DNA of 15,949 nucleotides, taken from the NCBI GenBank assembly GCA_026770585.1, contig MU646339.1, forward strand, positions 50,524 through 66,472. Reading direction: 5' to 3'. Source of the stretch: Baffinella frigidus. Its lineage: Eukaryota > Cryptophyceae > Cryptomonadales > Baffinellaceae. The position numbers and the translations under genes were made by a program. The stretch's first letter is position 1; every line of letters begins with the position of its first letter. Shown in pieces: positions 1-15,949 of this stretch. The notes below the pieces were generated by a model. The model had not been told where the DNA came from, made no database searches, and was given only the letters and a program-made list of their open reading frames with translations.

Positions 1-47
1 TTGATCAAAGTGGTGGTCCTCGACACCCCCGCTGAGATAGAACCCTA
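1..47 (+). CDS. Partial copy of exon A at the window edge
   Basis: The first 47 bases repeat the start of exon A (LIKVVVLDTPAEIE against LIKVVVLGAPAEVE). The copy then breaks off into telomere-like sequence (CCCTACGCCCTACACTACC). It keeps an aspartate in the switch II region but also lacks the glycine. It could be a real upstream alternative exon cut by the window edge, or a decayed duplicate. Confidence 0.5.
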
Positions 48-146
48 CGCCCTACACTACCCACACAATGAGACTCGGTCCGTGATACAGATCCGTCAAC
101 TTTGGCACCTGCACCTGAAACCCTGAACAAACCTTGCACCGTGCAG

Positions 147-13129
<12,983 letters not shown>

Positions 13130-13181
13130 GGCAAGCATGCACACGTTTGACCATCGACGCCCATTTGACCATCAACGCCAG

Positions 13182-13235
13182 AAGCGCCAGGCGCTGGTTA
13201 GCCGATGGGGCAAGCAGGGCCTTCCTGCAGGATAA
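13182..13235 (+). repeat. 3' copy of exon N with a different end
   Basis: After CGCCAG. Reads KRQALVSRWGKQGLPAG and TAA. The TGA of exon N is TGG here, so use of this copy as terminal exon would give a tail nine residues longer. Confidence 0.5.
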
Positions 13236-13355
13236 GTTACAGTGTCCGCCTATGATGGGAAAAGAACCTACAGGACCTGAAGGCAGTGAGAGACCGCCGG
13301 GGGGGGTAGAGAGGGTGGGCGTGTTGCGTGCCGCGTGTTTAATAGTAAAGTGATT

Positions 13356-13459
13356 TATCCCTTAAGTGACCAGTAGGCCCATACGCCCTACCGTAGGGCC
13401 CTAGGACCTGCCTAGAGCGAGTTAGGGCGAATATTCACCCTATGGTCACTTAAGGGATA
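13356..13459. mobile_element. CCCTTAAGTGACCA hairpin element, copy 1
   Basis: Perfect 17-bp ends TATCCCTTAAGTGACCA and TGGTCACTTAAGGGATA. The inside has CAGTAGGCCCATACGCCC and CTACCGTAGGGCCCTAGG. 104 bp, possibly with a TA target site. Confidence 0.85.
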
Positions 13460-13517
13460 CGAGCGCGGCCGCCGTGCATGCTCCTCCGCGGAGGCTGTGG
13501 CTGAGCAGGGGCGAACT

Positions 13518-13570
13518 CTTTAACCCTCAACTCTAAACTCTAAACCCCGAACCCTAAACCCTAAACCCGC
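13518..13570 (+). repeat. Short telomere-like tract
   Basis: ACCCTCAACTCTAAACTCTAAACC-like units and CCCTAAA repeats. The surrounding 13460-13625 shows no gene. ACTACAGGGGTACCTC at about 13606 is an end fragment of the GGGGTACCT hairpin family. Confidence 0.7.
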
Positions 13571-13625
13571 TGAGAGGCCGAGAGTGGGGGCGTGCGGGGG
13601 CGTCAACTACAGGGGTACCTCTACC

Positions 13626-13730
13626 ATCCACTTGAGTGGCCAGTAGGCTCATACGCCCTACCGTATGGTCATAGGACCTGCCTAGGACCTCTTGGCGGTC
13701 AAATTTGACCGCCTGGCCACTTAAGGGTTA
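13626..13730. mobile_element. CCCTTAAGTGACCA hairpin element, copy 2
   Basis: CCACTTGAGTGGCCAGTAGG to TGGCCACTTAAGGGTTA, with the same CATACGCCCTACCGTA core as copy 1. An extra perfect 20-bp palindrome GGCGGTCAAATTTGACCGCC lies at 13694-13713. Confidence 0.8.
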
Positions 13731-13759
13731 GGAACGGTCCGCGTAAGGAACTGCACTCG

Positions 13760-13918
13760 GAGTCAGAACATTTCGCCTAAGTCAACTCCCCCTGAAAGCC
13801 AGCGCCTTAAGTCAAATGCCGTCCATAGTGGCCAGGTCCATCTAAACGAAAACAGGGGAAAGTTGACTTAGGTGAGCTGATTGACTTAGCTGAAATCTTG
13901 TGGCTCGGAGTGAACTGT
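13760..13918. mobile_element. CCTAAGTCAACT foldback element
   Basis: GCCTAAGTCAACTCCCCCTG pairs with CAGGGGAAAGTTGACTTAGG. A second TTAAGTCAA/TTGACTTAG pair lies close by. CTCGGAGT occurs just outside both sides (13756, 13913) and may be an 8-bp target duplication. Confidence 0.65.
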
Positions 13919-14160
13919 GGCGCGCCGTATTCGGTACCATGGGGACACGACCCGGCGTAGAAGATGACAGGCTCGACTTGATTCGGGGTAGACTAGCTGT
14001 ACTCGGGCTGGTGTGTTCACTCTTCTACTTCACTACATCTGCAATATCCAATAGCCCGGGGGATGGGAATGCCCCCCTCGTGGCTTCCTCAGTCAAAACC
14101 TGTCAAAACCCGAATGCACGATGGATAAAGGTATCACTCACAAACCAGTGGCCGCCCTTC
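13900..14160 (+). other. Open stretch of doubtful coding value
   Basis: An ATG at 13939 opens MGTRPGVEDDRLDLIRG, then a hydrophobic run (LAVLGLVCSLFYFTTSA) that could be a membrane segment. The frame then runs into the hairpin element at 14163. No second copy or clear donor. It may be chance. Confidence 0.2.
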
Positions 14161-14162
14161 AG

Positions 14163-14423
14163 GGGTACCTCGCTCATAAGAAAGTGCCTCCTCCTAGGAG
14201 CCTACAGTAGGCCTATGCCTATGGCCGTACGGTGGTCCTAGGGGGCGTGGCGCTTTTGTCCGACGTGCTGCAGCACTTTCATCTCGCAAGATAACTGAAT
14301 CAGTTCCCTAATTAGCGTTTTCGTTTAATTAGGAGGCCTAATTAGATTTACTATGCCCTGACTAATTTCTCCTATTCAACCTCCTATTGAAAAGGAACTG
14401 ATTCAGTTATCTTTCGAGATGAA
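14163..14423. mobile_element. Composite element, locus 2
   Basis: ACAGGGGTACCT-type half hairpin (GGGGTACCTCGCTCATAAGA, GGCCTATGCCTATGGCC), then GTGCTGCAGCAC (14265-14276), then the AT-rich unit TTTCATCTCGCAAGATAAC to GTTATCTTTCGAGATGAA (14277-14423). Same parts as 11655-11915, but the hairpin is on the other side of the AT-rich unit. Confidence 0.75.
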
Positions 14424-14449
14424 CTTGTTCCTGAGAGACATGCGGCGCA

Positions 14450-14626
14450 CCACACAGCAGATTTCGAAGGGATTTCAAATAACCCATAACCGACAAGACC
14501 TAGGACCCTACGGTAGGCAATCCGTAGGGACATAGGGGAGGGGGGGTTCCTACGGATACCTTATGGAAAGGTAACGGGGAATGGGTTGGATTTGACGATT
14601 TGTTCACTGCGTAGCCCGCTGTGTGG
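14450..14626. mobile_element. CACACAG-ended TIR element, copy 6
   Basis: CCACACAGCAGATTTCGAAG to GCGTAGCCCGCTGTGTGG, with ACCCTACGGTAGGCAATCCG and GGTAACGGGGAATGGG inside. About 177 bp, the longest copy. Minus-strand frames here are the element, not genes. Confidence 0.85.
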
Positions 14627-14732
14627 GTCGTGCGATGAGGTGTCGTCTCTTCCCTCCCGAGGCAGCCTTGTTAAGATGGCTTTATTTGGACGCGCCCGTA
14701 CCACAGCAGGACGTGACAGCAGGACGTGATGA

Positions 14733-14854
14733 TACAGGGGTACCTCGCTCATAAGAAACCGCCGCCCCCTAGGACCCTACAGTAGGCCTATCCTAGGGCT
14801 CTATGGTGGTCCTAGGGGGGTGGGGCGGTTTCTTATGAGCTAGGTACCCCTGTA
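14733..14854. mobile_element. ACAGGGGTACCT hairpin element, complete copy
   Basis: TACAGGGGTACCTCGCTCAT on the left is answered by ATGAGCTAGGTACCCCTGTA on the right, continued by AAGAAACCGCC/GGCGGTTTCTT and CCCCCTAGGACC/GGTCCTAGGGGG. 122 bp, almost entirely stem. A 14-bp repeat ACAGCAGGACGTGA lies just upstream. Confidence 0.9.
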
Positions 14855-14873
14855 GGCGGACGTAGGGACGGAC

Positions 14874-15160
14874 GTGATCGTCTATCCGCTCGATACGACA
14901 ACCGCAGCGGCAATATCTCGAATATCTCGACGGCCAAAGGACGCTCGTGCCCTGCTTATGCGGTCGCTGGAGACGGACATGGAGAGACGGGAGACGGGCG
15001 TGGAGGATCGCAGAAGGGTCGCAGAAGGACGTGGAAGATCGCAGAAGGGTCACAGAAGGACGTGGAGCTACGGAAGACGGACGCGGAGAGTGATCGCAAC
15101 CTCTGTGGACTTCTTGTCCTTTCCAACGACTTGCTTGCTGCCCTTGAACACCTGCGCGAT
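14874..15160 (+). CDS. Possible exons of a second gene (charged helical protein)
   Basis: One frame reads ALLMRSLETDMERRETGVEDRR (given here only as a motif: SLETDMERRE). Another frame from 15053 reads QKDVELRKTDAESDRNL and then LLVLSNDLLAALEHLRD. They could join by splicing at one of the CGCAG sites in a 31-bp tandem repeat (15000-15030, 15031-15061). Composition resembles coiled-coil protein. No family recognised and no start or donor is certain. Confidence 0.3.
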
Positions 15161-15163
15161 ACG

Positions 15164-15275
15164 GCGGTTTTACTCAACCGGACAGTTTTACTCAACCGAC
15201 GGTTTTACTCAACCGGACGATACGACGGTTTCACTCAACGGACCTCTGTACGACGGTTTTACTCAACCGGATAAC
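15164..15275. repeat. CGGTTTTACTCAACCGGA repeats
   Basis: Five copies of GGTTTTACTCAAC(C)GGA or a close variant within about 110 bp, some separated by CGATACGA or CTCTGTACGA. Confidence 0.75.
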
Positions 15276-15394
15276 TTTTGCCACAGGAACGCAACTTATC
15301 CGGTCTCCGCATGCAATCTCCGAAAGTCAACTCTTCCAGGACAGGGTGGAGGGCACCGGGAGAGAGGGGGGAGGGGAGGAGGGGGTTCGGATTT

Positions 15395-15463
15395 AGGGTT
15401 TAGGGTTTAGGGTTTGGGGGTTTAGGGTTTAGAGTTTAGGGTCTAGGGTTTAGAGTTTAGGTA
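15395..15463 (-). repeat. Telomere-like tract, G-strand orientation
   Basis: GGATTTAGGGTTTAGGGTTT and TTTAGAG/GTCTAGGG variants on the plus strand. Among the least degenerate TTTAGGG runs in the window. Confidence 0.8.
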
Positions 15464-15925
15464 CCGGGATTGAGCCGGAGCCCTTCCAATCGATCCTCGT
15501 GCCGTGTTGCTGAGACGACCCTCCAGTAGGCCGATCTAGCTCAATTGGCTGTCCAAAAGTTCAATCGACTATTAATAACGGGGAGGAAGAGAGGGGGTAC
15601 CGTCTGCATACGTTAACACGTCTGCATAAGTTAACACCACATACCATTCTCCGCATGCAATCTCCATAAGTCAACTCTGACAGGACAGGGGACGGGGAGG
15701 AATAAAGAGGGTACCGGGACAGAGCCGGAGCCCTTCCACTCGATCCCCGCGCGCGCCACTTGCGACATCAGCACTTCTGGGAGCACGGCCGCCCCGATCT
15801 GTGGAAGGTTCAGGGGTTAGGGTTGACTGGGGGGGTCCACACGGGGAACCAGACCTTTCATCAAAAGTCAACTTGCCACTTGGGGGGGGGGGACCTTTGG
15901 GAGCACTGATGCGCCGATCTGCGTA
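15461..15925 (+). repeat. Duplicated exon-like blocks near window end
   Basis: 15462-15510 and 15712-15757 share GTACCGGGA..GAGCCGGAGC; read as protein they give EPEPF(Q/H)SI. 15776-15806 and 15898-15922 share GGGAGCAC.G..GC.CCGATCTG, read as GST(A/D)APIC. 15316-15345 and 15650-15688 share CTCCGCATGCAATCTCC. Coding nature is a guess from similarity to the exon duplication pattern upstream. Confidence 0.4.
15837..15879. mobile_element. CCACAC element fragment, GTCAACTT-core family, copy 3
   Basis: CCACACGGGGAACCAGACCT, then TTCATCAAAAGTCAACTTGCC, cut off by a G-rich run. The right end is absent from the window. Confidence 0.65.
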
Positions 15926-15949
15926 GTTTATACGGTTTAGGGGGGGGGG

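Noticed and set aside
14561-14752. Minus-strand small protein starting MSEVPLYHHV
   Set aside because: The start lies in the ACAGGGGTACCT hairpin and the rest in the CACACAG element. It is transposon sequence without independent coding signs.

Overview
The window is eukaryotic nuclear DNA, probably from a unicellular alga or a related protist. I cannot name the species. Short exons with AG/GT borders are separated by introns made largely of degenerate copies of the plant/algal telomere repeat (CCCTAAA and its variants CCCTACA, CCCGAAA, CCATAAA). Many short terminal-inverted-repeat (TIR) elements are scattered through it. There is no long open frame, no bacterial operon structure and no rRNA or tRNA that I can recognise.

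The main feature is one plus-strand gene running from before base 1 to a TGA at 13127-13129. I assembled 14 exons by hand (A to N: 147-260, 1323-1424, 2041-2157, 3667-3750, 4696-4779, 6087-6167, 6991-7053, 8045-8104, 8623-8667, 9561-9625, 10270-10308, 10990-11077, 12183-12228, 13032-13129). Each has AG before it and GT after it. The phases agree at every junction, including three non-zero ones, and the join is 1086 nt (362 codons) with no internal stop. Exons A to C read as the last third of a kinesin motor domain (switch II to helix alpha-6), very diverged and without the DLAGSE switch II signature. The P-loop half would lie upstream. Exons E to J are charged and partly heptad-like, as in a kinesin stalk.

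Almost every exon is present two to eight times. Whole, partial or decayed copies lie beside the intact one, usually keep the splice donor, and are separated by telomere-like repeats or short TIR elements. The gene therefore looks like a row of local exon-duplication clusters: A 1-575, B 762-1600, C 1819-3048, D 3667-4465, E 4696-5238, F 5741-6693, G 6991-7503, H/I 8045-8667, J 9114-9625, K 10057-10675, L 10839-11587, M 12183-12606, N 12836-13235.

The mobile fraction comprises at least eight families of non-autonomous hairpin elements: CACACAG-ended ones (six large copies), CCACAC elements with a GTCAACTT core, ACAGGGGTACCT hairpins, CCCTTAAGTGACCA hairpins, CATCTCG..AGATAACTGA elements, a TA-flanked mariner-like element, a 111-bp element ending in telomere-like sequence, and a 40-bp AAGTTGAC..GTCAACTT element. 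None encodes a transposase here.

Downstream of 13236 the window is mostly hairpin elements and simple repeats. Weak signs of a second plus-strand gene appear at 14874-15160 and 15461-15925, again with duplicated exon-like blocks. All product calls come from reading the sequence by eye; no search was run.
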